From positions 3,439,001-3,503,000 of the forward strand of contig JAITYX010000021.1 in assembly GCA_021018815.1 (NCBI GenBank): a stretch of DNA of 64,000 nucleotides, read 5' to 3'. Of this stretch, positions 1-11,576 are shown piece after piece (the first letter of the stretch is position 1; each line of letters begins with the position of its first letter). The DNA comes from Talinum fruticosum. Taxonomy: Eukaryota > Streptophyta > Magnoliopsida > Caryophyllales > Talinaceae. Below the pieces are notes generated by a model, which worked only from the letters and a program-made list of their open reading frames with translations, was not told where the DNA came from and searched no databases. Made by a program: the position numbers and the translations under genes.

Positions 1-344
1 AAATCTTACAAAGTCTCTTTAAAAACTAATACAACCAAATGTCTCAAGTTCATTAACTAAATTTAAATAAAAATAATGCAACCTTTAAACTTCCATTGCA
101 TCTTCAACATCAATAAATTATCCATCACCGTCGGTAAGATATATGAAATATAAAATAAAATACCCTTTGAACGGTTCTAGGTTCCGGTTCCATAATTTCA
201 TTTTAGGAACCTTACCCTTACTCGTTTGACCGGTTCCTAAATTTTAGAAACTTATCCTTACCCGTTTGACCGGTTCCGGAACCTTACCCGTTTGACCGGT
301 TCCGGTCCGGTTCTAGGATACCCATCAGTCATGCTCACCCCTAG
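1..344 (-). mobile_element. Terminal part of a hAT-like element (candidate)
   Basis: The block holds three near-identical 20-21 base units, TTACCCGTTTGACCGGTTCC and variants, at about 218-237, 258-277 and 283-303, within GGTTCCGG-rich sequence. It ends at 332-344, where the minus strand reads CTAGGGGTGAGCA. Ends of this form followed by GGTTCCGG-rich subterminal repeats are typical of plant hAT elements, with subterminal repeats as transposase-binding sites. The other end would lie left of the window, so neither a target duplication nor the partner terminus can be checked. This is a candidate only. Confidence 0.4.
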
Positions 345-875
345 TTTCATGAACTTCAACTTCATTTTTTATTTTATAAATTATTTCCATATTTATTGTT
401 CATATATCTATTGACATGATGTGATTTAAAAGTATAATGTATTGTACTTTAAAAACTACCATATAATAAGAGAGAAAATGAAATAGATAAATTAACCTCT
501 GGATTTTTTTGTGTATATCGATCAATCCTCTTCTGGGCTCTCATGATAAGACTAAGATTGCTACATTATAACCTCAATAAGTTTTGCCCATCAAACAAAT
601 GATTGGTTGAAGAAAACAGCGACCTACACGTACTTGATTACGCTCCTCTTTATTCACATATAGAAGGTTAATAATGTGGCCTCACAGGAGAAAGTTTCAA
701 TAGTGTGAACTAATATTTACAAAAATAAAATAAAAATAAAATTACATATATAGGCTAGTCAACCATAATGGGCTGCTGGTTTTAGAGCATGTTTTTTAAT
801 AAACTTTGCAAAATAAGAAAATCGGGTTTGTTATGAATTAAAGTCCACTCTAAATTTAGAAGTTAAGCTCTCATA

Positions 876-1595
876 CTACTTGTTAGTAAATAAGCCCAAC
901 TCTAAATCTTATCTTTTTAGGTAAAATTAGAGTAATAATGCGAAAGTGATTTAGGATAACAAAAACAATATCAAGAATTTAATGGAAATCAACAAATAGC
1001 AAAGAGACAAGAATTTAATATGGAAAACTCAACTCGAGAAAAACCGTGGGTGGCTCGAGTACGAACAAATCTACTATTATAAGATAGTACAAGAACGATC
1101 TCAAACTCCGAAACTTTTCCAAATCCGAGATATATCCCAATCTCATATCACTTTATCATCTCGGTTAGGATAGCCATGGGACACCCCAAGGGCTCCCACT
1201 CAGGTGGTTTCCTCACCTTACTTTGTTTACTCACACCACACAAAATCACAAGGTGTACGTAAGTCATCATTTTACCCTAATAACAACCTCCTAACAAAAT
1301 TTCCCAAACCTACTTGTTAGGAAATTAGGCCCTATTCTAAACCTCATTTTGAATATGAAATTTAGAGCTAAGATGCGGAAACGATTTAGGATGAGAAGAA
1401 AAATATCAAGAAATTAGATGTAAATAAAAAAAAACATAAACGAGACAAGAATTTAACATGGAAAATTCAACATGGGAAAAACCACGAACGACACAAGCAC
1501 AATGATTTCATTATTATGAGAGAACACAAGAACGATCTCAAACCCCGAGACCTTTCCAAACCCTAATAATAACATCCCAACAAAATCTTTCAAAC
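876..1595. repeat. Tandem duplication of an LTR-like sequence, second copy internally deleted
   Basis: Copy A (about 876-1310) and copy B (about 1311-1595) both open with TACTTGTTAG followed by A-rich sequence and a 'gccc..ctctaaa/ctattctaaa' stretch. Both continue through matching blocks such as ACAAGAATTTAA, 'CATGGAAAA' or 'TATGGAAAA' and CAAGAACGATCTCAAAC. Both finish with 'CCTAATAA.AAC..CC.AACAAAAT'. Copy B lacks about 150 bases present in copy A (about 1120-1275). A start of TGTTAG and the hyphenated homology resemble a copia-type LTR, but no internal coding region is present. Confidence 0.6.
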
Positions 1596-4500
1596 TTACA
1601 AAAACTCTTACTCCTAATTCTAATAAGTAATAATTACCTAATACAATAGAAAACAAACTCTTATATAAATATAATTAGGTTTAGGATTCTTTCCCAAAAT
1701 CGAATCAAGCGGACGTGGACATCCGATCACTTTGGGCTTCAACACTGGGAGTGTCAACTTGATTTGAACATGAGATTTTGGGACACTAACCAACACGATT
1801 AAAATTTTTAAATTATAAATTATAAATAGAGCATTTATAGATGTAAAAATAAGCAGCACTTAATTATGCTCCCATTATTTGAATTGAAGTTAATGTTACA
1901 GCCTATAAAATCACGTTCTTTGTGTTTTTAATAGTGCCAACTTACATTAATTAATTTTAAGAGGGAAAATTCATACAATAACATATTTTAAAAGAAGATG
2001 GGATTAAAAACACAACGATCAATGACACCATTACAGAGTCAACTTGTTGAAGAAGGTGTGAATGGCATTGACTCTCCATGGAAAGGAAGAAGCATGGGTT
2101 GGTTTCGAACTGTCAACACGTGGCAAGAGCCCACTTCCTAATCAAATCCCATTAAAATGATGAAATTGTCAAGTCAAATAATAAACTAAATAATCCCCCA
2201 ATCCATTTATACATTCTTGCAGTACCCCCTACTACTTAATCATATAATTATTTTTCTAATCATCCTTTAATCATCATCATCATAATAATAATAATGGTAC
2301 CGCCGACGAATCAGAAGTGACAGTTTTAATCCATAATTCACTTATAGAAGAAAGATACGAATAACCGACCTTTTTCGTGAGTCAACACTCAACAGATGGG
2401 GTAATCTCAAACATCAGCTAAACAATTAGTTAATTAATTGTAATTAAATATCTCAAGTGGGACTCTTTTAATCGACAATTAGTACACTAAACAGTTGAGG
2501 TTTTGCAGTGAAATACAGGTTATTAGTTAAGGGGGAAGTGTCAGAGAATTTCAAGACCGACCCTTTTTATTTTTTAAAATTTCTTAAAATATAATCTGGG
2601 GATTTGGAGAATGACAGCCAACGTCCAGAACGTAAATAGTCGGCGCAACATTTTGCATTTTACTACTGTGTGTGTGTGTTTTATTTGTATTTTCCGTCAA
2701 TTAATCTGCCATCCATTGCACATTGTGATTTTTGTATTTGATGCAAAGTATGTGGCTCTGGATGTATTCGATTTGAGTTGAATTGAGTTAACTTAAAGAA
2801 GTTTTTCTCGAGTTGTTTTGGTTGTTTTTATCGTTAAATTCGATGAATTCTCTTCTCCGTATTCAAAATTTGAACGTAACTTAGAGTTTATCAAAGATAA
2901 AAATTCAAAATTGCGGCTGAAATTATTCAAATATTGTCAAATTTGGAAGAGGAATTTGGCAGATAAGTGAAGTTGAGCCTAGTTTTGAAAAGTGTGCATG
3001 CTTTTATATGCGTCCTTGCATGCAAAATATGGAATGGAATGTCACGTACCTACAATGATACATTGCTTCATAAAAGAAAGTTAATGTTAATTCCAGTTTT
3101 TGATAGATATATGTCATTTTCCTAAATTATTGTGTATGGACAATAAATATTAAGTTCTTCTCCACTTAAAAACGAATGACCCAATTTTTATTTTTATTTT
3201 CGGTGCGGACCTAAAGTTATTAAACATGTAGTGCTCAATTATTCAGTATGTTATCTTTGTTCATAATTTTATTCGATCCCTAATTAATCTGCAATGTATA
3301 GTTCCAGTCGATTTTCAAGTTTATTAGCTAATTAGTATCATGTATTTCTTTTGACTAATTTAAGGTATACAAAAATTTGGATGGATTGTCTTAGGTGTCA
3401 AAATTATAGTGAAACAGATTAAAAATGGTATCTTAAGGAATTTGAGAGGATTAATAATTTATTTAAAAGTGTGAATTTTTATTCGAAAGTGATATTTATC
3501 GATTTAAATTACCTTTAAATAAACTATTATTCACCCCATGATTAAAGTTATTATATTCATTTGATAATACGTCATAGATAAGGCATCGTCTTATATAAGA
3601 CCTACTATAAAAATATAATCTATTTTTCGTTTACCGACATAATATATAAATTTTTAGAAATAATTGTCTTTTTTGAGCAAAACGTGAACACGAACAATTT
3701 CAATTGAGAAAAAATGGACAAGGATGGGTGCCAAGTTAATTAATTAGCCGCAATATTAGCATTTAGCAGAAATTGGAAGGATGAAAGTGACTGAATTTCA
3801 GCATGTGGTACTTGTGCAGACGTTTTTTTTTCATTTTTTTGGTTGCTAAAATAGACTTTTTGTCAAATAATTTCGCCCTTTCTCTAAATTTTATTAATTT
3901 TTAGTTTAAAAATTAGAAAATAAATTTTCACAGAGTCCGAATGAAGATTCGGATATCTGGGAGATTAACCATTGGATCCCGTAGTATCCACGGCGAGTCG
4001 GGTCAGAAAAGTTGCTGAATGGCATATTGACCTCCTACACATTAGCGCGTGTGTGCCACGTGTGCAGTGGAGTATTCGATTTGGCCCTAAAAATGTGTGG
4101 CATGTAGGACACGTAGAGTGCATGAGAGTGAGATAAGTGCTGAGCTTCTGCATGGGAATTGGGGATGGCGTATATCTGCTATTGATCTGCAGGGTGGTGG
4201 AACAAGATTGACCAAAAAGATGAACAAAAATCCCAATTAAAATCCAAGAATATCATATCATCAAAGATTTTTCAAATCATTCCTCATTAAATAGGCCTTG
4301 AATTTAAATGTTTTAACTATCAATTTGGATATGTGCGCATATATGCAATAAATATTTATAAACAAGAATGACAAGTAATAAAAGTAAAAGTATAGCATTA
4401 TAACATCGCTTTCTAGAGTTATTCAATTCGATGTCATTGAGTTATATCGACAAATTTAGCAACCTAAATAAAGAAACGAATTTTGTATCGTCGATGAAAG

Positions 4501-5076
4501 TCATACAATAAATATATATTAGTAAGAGATGTGGGTAATTAGACGAAGAAAAGTACCGCCTTTTATTGGAATTCGGAACGCATACTTATTGTAAATATAC
4601 TTTGTAAATAAGACTTATATTTCTATTTGTCCTGTATATGCTATTGAGATCAAGAGATTTATAGAGTGAACAAATGAAATTTAAAAAACGTCTATTTTAG
4701 ATGACAATATATGTAGAGTAGTTGACGTGAAAACTCTTACATATATTTTATACTAACTTGAATCTTTATAAATTTTGAATCCAAATACATAGACAGTTGA
4801 AAATTTACGCAAGTTCATTATGCATAAGTACACAAGTTGGTGCAACAATAAATAATACGACAATGTATTAGGGCATGAGGCATTTCCCAATCTTAGGATA
4901 GTAAGCACAGCTCAGTTTTATTTTATTTTTTCTATATGAAATAAAATGCCAGCAATAAAAATAATAAAAAGTCAAAGAAAATACCTGTCAAAATAGAGGC
5001 TGAGGCAGCAGCAAAAACAAAGGAAATCTCCACCTCAGCGTCCAATGTTCATGCACCACTCCCACCGCCCATCTCC
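1596..5076. other. A+T-rich intergenic spacer, no gene seen
   Basis: No reading frame here has a plausible exon structure or recognisable protein. A short (TG)n run is at about 2666-2679. Around 3940-4160 there is a less A+T-rich patch containing a CACGTG G-box, but its short ORF resembles nothing known. The region probably includes the distal promoter of the acyltransferase gene. Confidence 0.6.
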
Positions 5077-5084
5077 TATAAATA
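5077..5084 (+). promoter_or_regulatory. TATA box of the BAHD gene
   Basis: TATAAATA lies about 130 bases upstream of the chosen ATG at 5208. The sequence between them is C/T-rich, as expected for a plant 5' leader, with transcription probably starting near 5105-5115. Confidence 0.65.
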
Positions 5085-5207
5085 CCAGGCTTCCTCCCGC
5101 TCTCAGTCCTCATCACTTGTCACTTCTCTCCCTTCCCCCTACTCACTATTGAACTCGCACAATCACTCAGCTCAGAGTAGCAGCGCATCCAGGGGAAGAG
5201 AAAAATC

Positions 5208-6678
5208 ATGACTTGCTCTGAAATCCATGATTCTGCTCCTGCAGTCACTGTCATCTCCAAATCCACCGTCTTCCCCTCCCAGGCCTCCGCCATGGACGAC
5301 CTCAAGCTCTCCGTCTCCGACCTCCCCATGCTCTCCTGCCACTACATCCAAAAGGGCTGCCTCTTCACCCGCCCCCTTCCCCTTCACTTTGTTACTGTCC
5401 CTCCTCAAGGACGCCCTCTCCGCCACTCTCTCTCAGTTCCCCGCCCTCGCCGGCCGCCTCAAGACTGATGAAGATGGCTACGTATACATCACCTGCAACG
5501 ACGCCGGCGTCGACTTCCTTAGCGCCTCCGCCAAGGGGTCTACATCAGGGACATTCTCTCTCCTATCCACGTCCCTGACGTCGTCAAGGAGTTCTTCACC
5601 TTCGACAGGACCGTCAGCTACAAGGGCCATTTCATTCCGATTCTCGCCGTTCAGGTCACCGAGCTTGCCGACGGTGTCTTCATCGGCTGCTCCGTCAACC
5701 ATTCCGTCACTGACGGCACCTCCTTCTGGAACTTCTTCAATACCTTCGCTGAGCTTTGCAGAGGAGCCAAGAGGATCACGAGGACGCCGGATTTCAGCCG
5801 GAATTCGATTCTGATCTCGCCGGCAGTGCTGAAGGTGCCCGAAGGTGGGCCGGCGGTCACATTCAATGAGAGCGAGCCGTTGAGTGAGAGAATTTTCAGT
5901 TTCAGCAGGGAAGCGATCCTGGAATTGAAGGCGAAGGTGAACAATCGGAAAACCAGCGACGACCGGGGATCTCCGCTGCCGAATTGATCGGAAAACAGAG
6001 CAATGACCCATGGAAAGAACCAAAAATGGCGTCGAAAATCGAAAACTGGATCCGAAACGCCGTGACCGGTTCGAGACCTCAGAGCACCACCGCCGAAACG
6101 GAGTCCGTGGCGGTTCAGATCTCCTCTTTCCAATCCCTCTGCGCGCTTCTATGGCGGTGCGTGACACGCGCGAGGAAGATGAGCGCCGGAAAACCGACGA
6201 CGTTCCGAATGGCGGTGAACGTCCGGCACCGGCTAGAGCCGAAGCTGGAGGCCCTCTACTTCGGGAACGCGATACAGAGCATCCCGACCGTCGCTTCCGC
6301 TGGTGATGTGCTGTCCAAGGACCTACGGTGGGCCGCGGAGCAGCTGAACAAAAGCGTCCAGGACCACGGAAACGACACCGTTAGGAGGTTCGTAGCGGAC
6401 TGGGAGAGCAACCCGAGATGCTTCCCATTGGGTAATTTTGACGGGGAATGATCACAATGGGTAGTTCGCCCCGGTTCCCGATGTATGACAACGATTTCGG
6501 GTGGGGCAGACCCGTTGCGGTCCGGAGCGGCAGGGCCAACAAGTTCGACGGGAAGATCTCGGCCTTCCCGGGTCGGGATGGTGGTGGCAGCGTTGACCTT
6601 GAGGTGATCTTGGCGCCCGAGACCATGGCGGCCCTTGAATCTGACCCGGAATTCATGCAATTCGTATCCGATTGTTAG
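5208..6678 (+). CDS. BAHD (HXXXD-type) acyltransferase, reading frame broken at four sites
   Basis: BAHD enzymes move an acyl group from acyl-CoA to an alcohol or amine in the cytosol. All hallmarks appear in order but in changing frames. The N-terminal segment has LKLSVSDLPMLSCHYIQKG. The catalytic HSVTD of the HXXXD motif is at about 5701-5715, and the structural DFGWG motif is at about 6493-6507. The last codons run to TAG at 6676-6678. The wording resembles the uncharacterised acetyltransferase group around Arabidopsis At3g50280, a single-exon family of about 450 residues, which fits this span. Frame is lost at the C runs 5372-5382 and the G runs 5535-5538, 5965-5968 and 6443-6446. Each is explained by one missing base per run (two adjacent C runs at the first site). 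With a TATA box, leader and motifs all conserved, sequencing error is more likely than decay, but a recent pseudogene is possible. Substrate unknown. Confidence 0.85.
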
Positions 6679-9600
6679 GTCCGTGGGTCTAGTCAAGTCG
6701 AGTCGGGTATATATTGATATTGTTTTATGTGAAGGATGATCAAATGGGTCAATGGGGGGGTTTGAACCAGGAAGTTCTGTCTTGACCACTTTTTTAATAA
6801 TTTTTTTTTAAAATCTTTTTAACACTTGTGGCGTGCCGTAATTCTAATTCTAATTGCAATTAAATTACTGTTGTGTCAAATTTAGTAAAAGTTCAATGGA
6901 GTTTGACTTTTGACAACGACCAAAAAGACTACTACTTGCAGTGCACTCGTATGAAACGTGGAGACTTCAAGAAATTATGATCATGATGCTGATGATGTCA
7001 AATCTGAAAATGAAATGTCATGCAACGATCCCACTTTTTTAAAAAAAAAATTAGTGGAAGCAACAACCCCACTATTAACAAATAGCATGGTGATTTAACC
7101 ACATTAAAGAAAATTAAAAAATATATCCAAGAGATATTTTTGGCCCTAAGAAACCTACTAGTATTGAAGACATATTTTTCGAAGTTCACATTTATAAATC
7201 AAAGAGAAGCATTTTTTTTTTTTGGATCGAAAAAATTATTTCATATTCTTATCTATATAATTTCTGATTTTTAGATATAATCCTATTCGAAACATAATTG
7301 ATCCACACCCTTTTCTTATAACTCCATGATTGCCCCAAAAAAAGTGAAACATGTGTTTATAACGCCACAACAATTTTAAAATATCAATTTATTTAGTTGA
7401 TAAAATTTTCACAATCTTTCAATTTTGAACCATGCTTGTGACTGCGTGCTTCATTAGCTCTTTGTAGTGACAAAGAAGGATGTCATGCTCTGTTGAACTT
7501 TTTGTTTAACCTGTTAAGCATTCCAACCGATATAAGTAGAATCATCAACTCGCAACCACTTTTGCTACTTTGAGTTTTTGAGCACCACTTTTAGCTCAGC
7601 CTTAGATCCTATTTGACAATAGTATTTTGAGTAATGTGTAATATTTTGACAAAGTGAAAACTCTAAGTAACTAAAAATTAATGTTCAATAACGTAGTGAT
7701 TCTACCTGCATTTGGACTAGTGTTGCTTTGAAGGGGATTAATCGATAACATACTTTTTAAACTATATTTTGGATAAATTCATGAGTAAGTTTATTGTTCA
7801 GTTAATAGATGCATTCACGTTATACAATTTAGACTAACCTTTCTATCTCTGAAAAAGAAAACGAAAAAGTTGACTAACTCAATTACTCAACTTTGCGTGT
7901 TTGTTATGTTGCTAGTGATGGTTACACTACATGTACAAGTAGGTTAACGCTTTCTGTAAAAATTTGTTGGTATTGAATAGTGAGAGGACCAGACATAAAT
8001 TCATACGGTACAAAACATTATTGTATTTGGCAACTCGTCTGTTATATTTTAACTACACGTCTATCACACGGTTGAAGGTACCCACTAGGAAAATCTAATT
8101 TTTGGTCATGCATCGCGGCCGTGTCAACATCTACGTCTATCCTTGGAGCACTCGCAAATTGCAAAATGGGGTCTACTAGCTCAGCTATCTATTTCGAAAC
8201 AAAGTGGTAAATTTTGGCACCGAAACTGATACTTGTCAACCATAAGACAATCTATATCTGAATCTTTTCAAAAGTTATTTTCTGCTCATGGTACTCTTAA
8301 CCTTTCCATACGTCCCTCTCGAAACCATGGCTCATTCTAATAGACAACGACGACAGACTCAGATGAAGAGATTAGCACCACAACAATTGAGATATTATCT
8401 CCCGAAAGGAAAACAGAATTAAACAGAAACAATGTGTCTATACCCCACAGCTAAGATATAAGATGGAAATTGAAGGCAAAGCTTTTAGCAATCTCAGTAG
8501 GACATAATTAGACAACTGCCAGAAAATCAAAGAAAGTGCCTTATTATTTATTACTCGCTTGTGTATTTGTCATTGTCAAAGATGGAATGGAAGTCATCAA
8601 CATGAACTGAAGGACAAGGATTGCAACTAGATACAGCACTTGGCCAACTGCAAATGCAAATGGCAATATCATGACTTTCGTGACGTTTTCCGCTCAGTTC
8701 TCCTAGTTGAACAAATTCAATGCATACTGGAATTGAGACCAGAACCGGAACCATGTTCATTTTAGGCATCTCTCTGAGAGCAACGATGACAATAACTTGA
8801 TCTCGACCCACCTAATCAACCTAAGCTTTTCATTCATTGAAAAATATAGCAGGCCAGACATGCTCGATTGTAGCCCAGGATTTCAGCTTACCAAGCTCGG
8901 AATCAACAGACCTCAACCAACTCGTTACAGGACTCTTCAGCTTGTACTCTGTACAACTACACTTTGAAGGTCAACATTCAACAAGCCAAACTTCTCAAAC
9001 CCAACAGAGATCTCATAAATCACTCTCCACAGTCAACACAGGAAGACAAAAAAAAAAAAAAAAACCACCAGAATCACTTTCGCTGGGAATAACAATAAGT
9101 CTTTTCAGAGTGTGTCCCATATTTGCAGGATTTCCGAGATGTAAACATAAATAGCCTTACGCCTATTACAATTTTTGACAAGCTGAAACCATTTGAAAAC
9201 TTTGGATAATAAAAGCTTTGAATATGATAACAAGCATTAGACAATATATTACATGAAAAGGTAACTAGTAAGTGCAAAATCATTGAAGTGAACTAAAATC
9301 ATGGTAAATGTCACTGGACGAGGAGAGATTCCGCTTTCAACTGGAACGGTGTGCAATTATGGCGGCCTATTGGTTAAACTGGAATATAGTTAGAAAAACC
9401 ATTTTCCAAGGAGAAATGCTCAAATCTGTCTCAGAACAATTTCGTTTTCTTAGTTTGGGAAACTAAATCAACAGAACTAAGCACAGAATCATCACCTCAG
9501 TAAATTAGGCACAACCATGGAAGGAGTTTTTTGTTGGGGGAAAGGGTTGTAGCATAGGCTATGGTGAAAAAAGATTAGCCACAGGTGGCGGAGCAGTCAG

Positions 9601-10070
9601 CCAGCTGCTAATGTAATTAGCATTGATGGCTGAAAAGGATGTGTCTCAGCTCTAGGTTGCAAAAAATTCAAAGCTTACAACCCAATAACCAGATCAGTCA
9701 CTTTTCCCCTTTTCCCTATCAAATTTCCATTTGGCTTCAAAACAATCTCTTACCTACAATCATTTATCACCCTACAAGTCTACAGTAAACAAAACAACCC
9801 ACGCCATGGCGGATGGCCATTCCCACAGTATAGTCATTTTTTACAGCAATCTACCTCCTTAGACATCAACGGCCAACAAAATATAATAAATCAACCCACG
9901 TGCCAACAATTTACGTTACAGAATATTAAGACTCACCAGAAGAGAGAGTTTGGAAACCAAAGTTCTACCTTGAATGAGCAAAAAAATAGCCAATTTCCTA
10001 TAAGCATTTCTTTTTTGGTTGCGGTTGATCAAACTTCGGTCTTCCATTCAGAGCGTAGAAATCAATTTAG
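6679..10070. other. Intergenic spacer, no supported gene
   Basis: The stretch holds the 3' flank of the acyltransferase gene and A+T-rich spacer. Between about 8340 and 9960 base composition is more balanced, and open frames of 86-105 codons occur on both strands. None resembles a known protein or joins others through splice sites. A non-coding transcript or the far 3' end of a gene cannot be excluded. A poly(A) run of about 16 bases lies near 9049-9064. Confidence 0.5.
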
Positions 10071-10629
10071 CAGGTATTTGACCTAAATTTTAAAACTATT
10101 TTTGGATTCTAAAAACTAAAATTAGGCCAAATACTAACTTTTAAAAAACTTAAAACTGTTTTTCAAAAGTGATTTTGGAAAAAAACTAATCAAAACAGAA
10201 ACAACAAATAGCTATTTCTGTTTCTACTTTATGGAAAAACTGCTTAACTACCAAGAATCTCACTCTCTCTATCTCTCTCTCCTCTCTTTTTTTTTAACCT
10301 TATTTACCTATTCTCTCTCCTCTCTCTCTCTCTCTCCTCTATCTTTATCTCTCTCCTCTCTCTGTTTTGTTTTATATTTATCTCTTACTCTAACAAATAA
10401 ATAAATATTATCTTATACAAAAAATAAATATTAAATAATAGTTATTATGTAAACAAAAAATTAAATTATACGATAATAAATAGTGGAGACAAAACTAGGC
10501 CAAACAACTTATTATTCTAAAATATTTTCATATAAATTAGGTCAAACATTTCATAATTTCTTCAAAAAACACTTTTAGAAAAACTGTTTTCATAAAAAAA
10601 ACTTTTTATAAACCAGGCCAAATAACACC
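10071..10629. mobile_element. Non-autonomous inverted-repeat element (MITE-like), TTAG flanks
   Basis: The left end reads CAGGTATTTGACCTAAATTT. The right end on the minus strand reads GGTGTTATTTGGCCTGGTTT, an imperfect terminal inverted repeat. The tetramer TTAG flanks both ends (10067-10070 and 10630-10633), consistent with a target-site duplication. The interior is A/T-rich with a CT-microsatellite (about 10261-10370) and no coding capacity. Superfamily is uncertain. Confidence 0.45.
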
Positions 10630-10648
10630 TTAGTTGCACTCGTGAAGA

Positions 10649-11576
10649 CAATGGCGGGCCTAGGAATTTACGGAAAGGGGTCGAAATAAACTAAATAATA
10701 GTGTACACAAGTGAAAATTTCGGCGAGTTTTCTCGTAATATGACTAATCCCATATGCTTAAAGCTTTAACCTGCAGGAAACACATTCATAAACTCAACGA
10801 GCTACACGCTCGGAGTATCAACAACACAAGCTTAACGAGCCACACGCTTGGAGGGTTACGTAATTATCTTTTTGAAATATCTAAACATTTTGACCTATAA
10901 TAAAAATTAAACAACAAAAATCAAACCTCTATCGTGAAATTAAGAAATTAAATCTAATATCACACAGATTATACCTTAAATTGAAAAATTCTAAAGTTGT
11001 GAACTTACGGATTTGGAAATGAAAGCGAGAGTGTGGTGCGGGAGAGGACGGCACGCTGTGGCGGATGGACCCATCGGCAACCGGGACGGGCGGCTAGCAG
11101 TGGCGGTGGACGGCGCCGGTGTGCTGCAATTGTCTCCAGCTCTGGTTGTTGGCTGGGAGAGAGAGAGAGAGAGAGTAGGAGAGGGAAGGCTTCGAGCCTC
11201 CGGCACCGGCTGGGCTGGGCACTGGCAGGAGCAGCAGTGCAACACGGCGGCAGACGGCAATGGTGGCCGGTCCGGTGGTGGGGGCAAAGCAGAGCACCGG
11301 CACTGCCCTCACGTTCGACAATTAAAACTCTCGTGGGGGCAAAGCGAGAGCAGGGCGAGTCGTGGGAGAGAGAGTGTGGGAAAGGAAGAAGTAAAATTTT
11401 GAAAAAAAAAAAAGTGAGATTGCTTGCATTAGGATTTGAACCGCAGACCTCACGTTTGACAATTAGAACTCTTACCATCTCAGCTAGTCTCGTTTTCACT
11501 TTAATTTGTGTTCTATAAAAAAAAATTTTTTGAGAGGGGATCGGTTGACCCCACTGACCCCCGGGGTCCGTCAATG
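10649..11576. mobile_element. hAT-like non-autonomous element with 8-bp imperfect target duplication
   Basis: The left terminus is CAATGGCGGGCCTAGG and the right terminus on the minus strand is CATTGACGGACCCCGG, an imperfect inverted repeat. Flanks are CGTGAAGA (10641-10648) and CATGAAGA (11577-11584), seven of eight bases identical, the duplication length expected of hAT elements. The interior is much more G+C-rich than its surroundings (about 11010-11400) and contains GA repeats and tRNA-like sequence. Overlapping open frames of up to 189 codons resemble no known protein and probably reflect the base composition. It starts 20 bases after the preceding element. Confidence 0.5.
11425..11490 (-). 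repeat. tRNA-like segment with RNA polymerase III box A and box B
   Basis: On the minus strand, TAGCTGAGATGG (about 11475-11486) matches the tRNA box A consensus and GGTTCAAATCC (11432-11442) matches box B, in the right order and spacing. The part between them recurs, diverged, at about 11309-11333. No full cloverleaf forms, so this is not a tRNA gene. It is best read as the head of a tRNA-derived SINE carried inside the transposon at 10649-11576. Confidence 0.5.

Noticed and set aside
5478..6167. Long minus-strand open frames over the BAHD gene (229 and 160 codons)
   Set aside because: They are antisense shadows of a G+C-rich coding region; their products are Arg/Pro-rich and resemble nothing.
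5984..6451. Middle part of the BAHD gene as an independent gene
   Set aside because: It continues the acyltransferase from the preceding frame, starts at a TTG, not an ATG, and is joined by repair of a single base.
8551..9154. Opposed open frames at 8.55-8.81 kb (-) and 8.84-9.15 kb (+)
   Set aside because: No similarity to known proteins and no splice partners; the second runs through a poly(A) tract.
11425..11490. Minus-strand tRNA gene
   Set aside because: Box A and B are present but acceptor and anticodon stems do not pair; treated as SINE-like.
11005..11574. 189-codon minus-strand frame inside the hAT-like element
   Set aside because: It spans the tRNA-like sequence, GA repeats and one transposon end; composition explains its openness.
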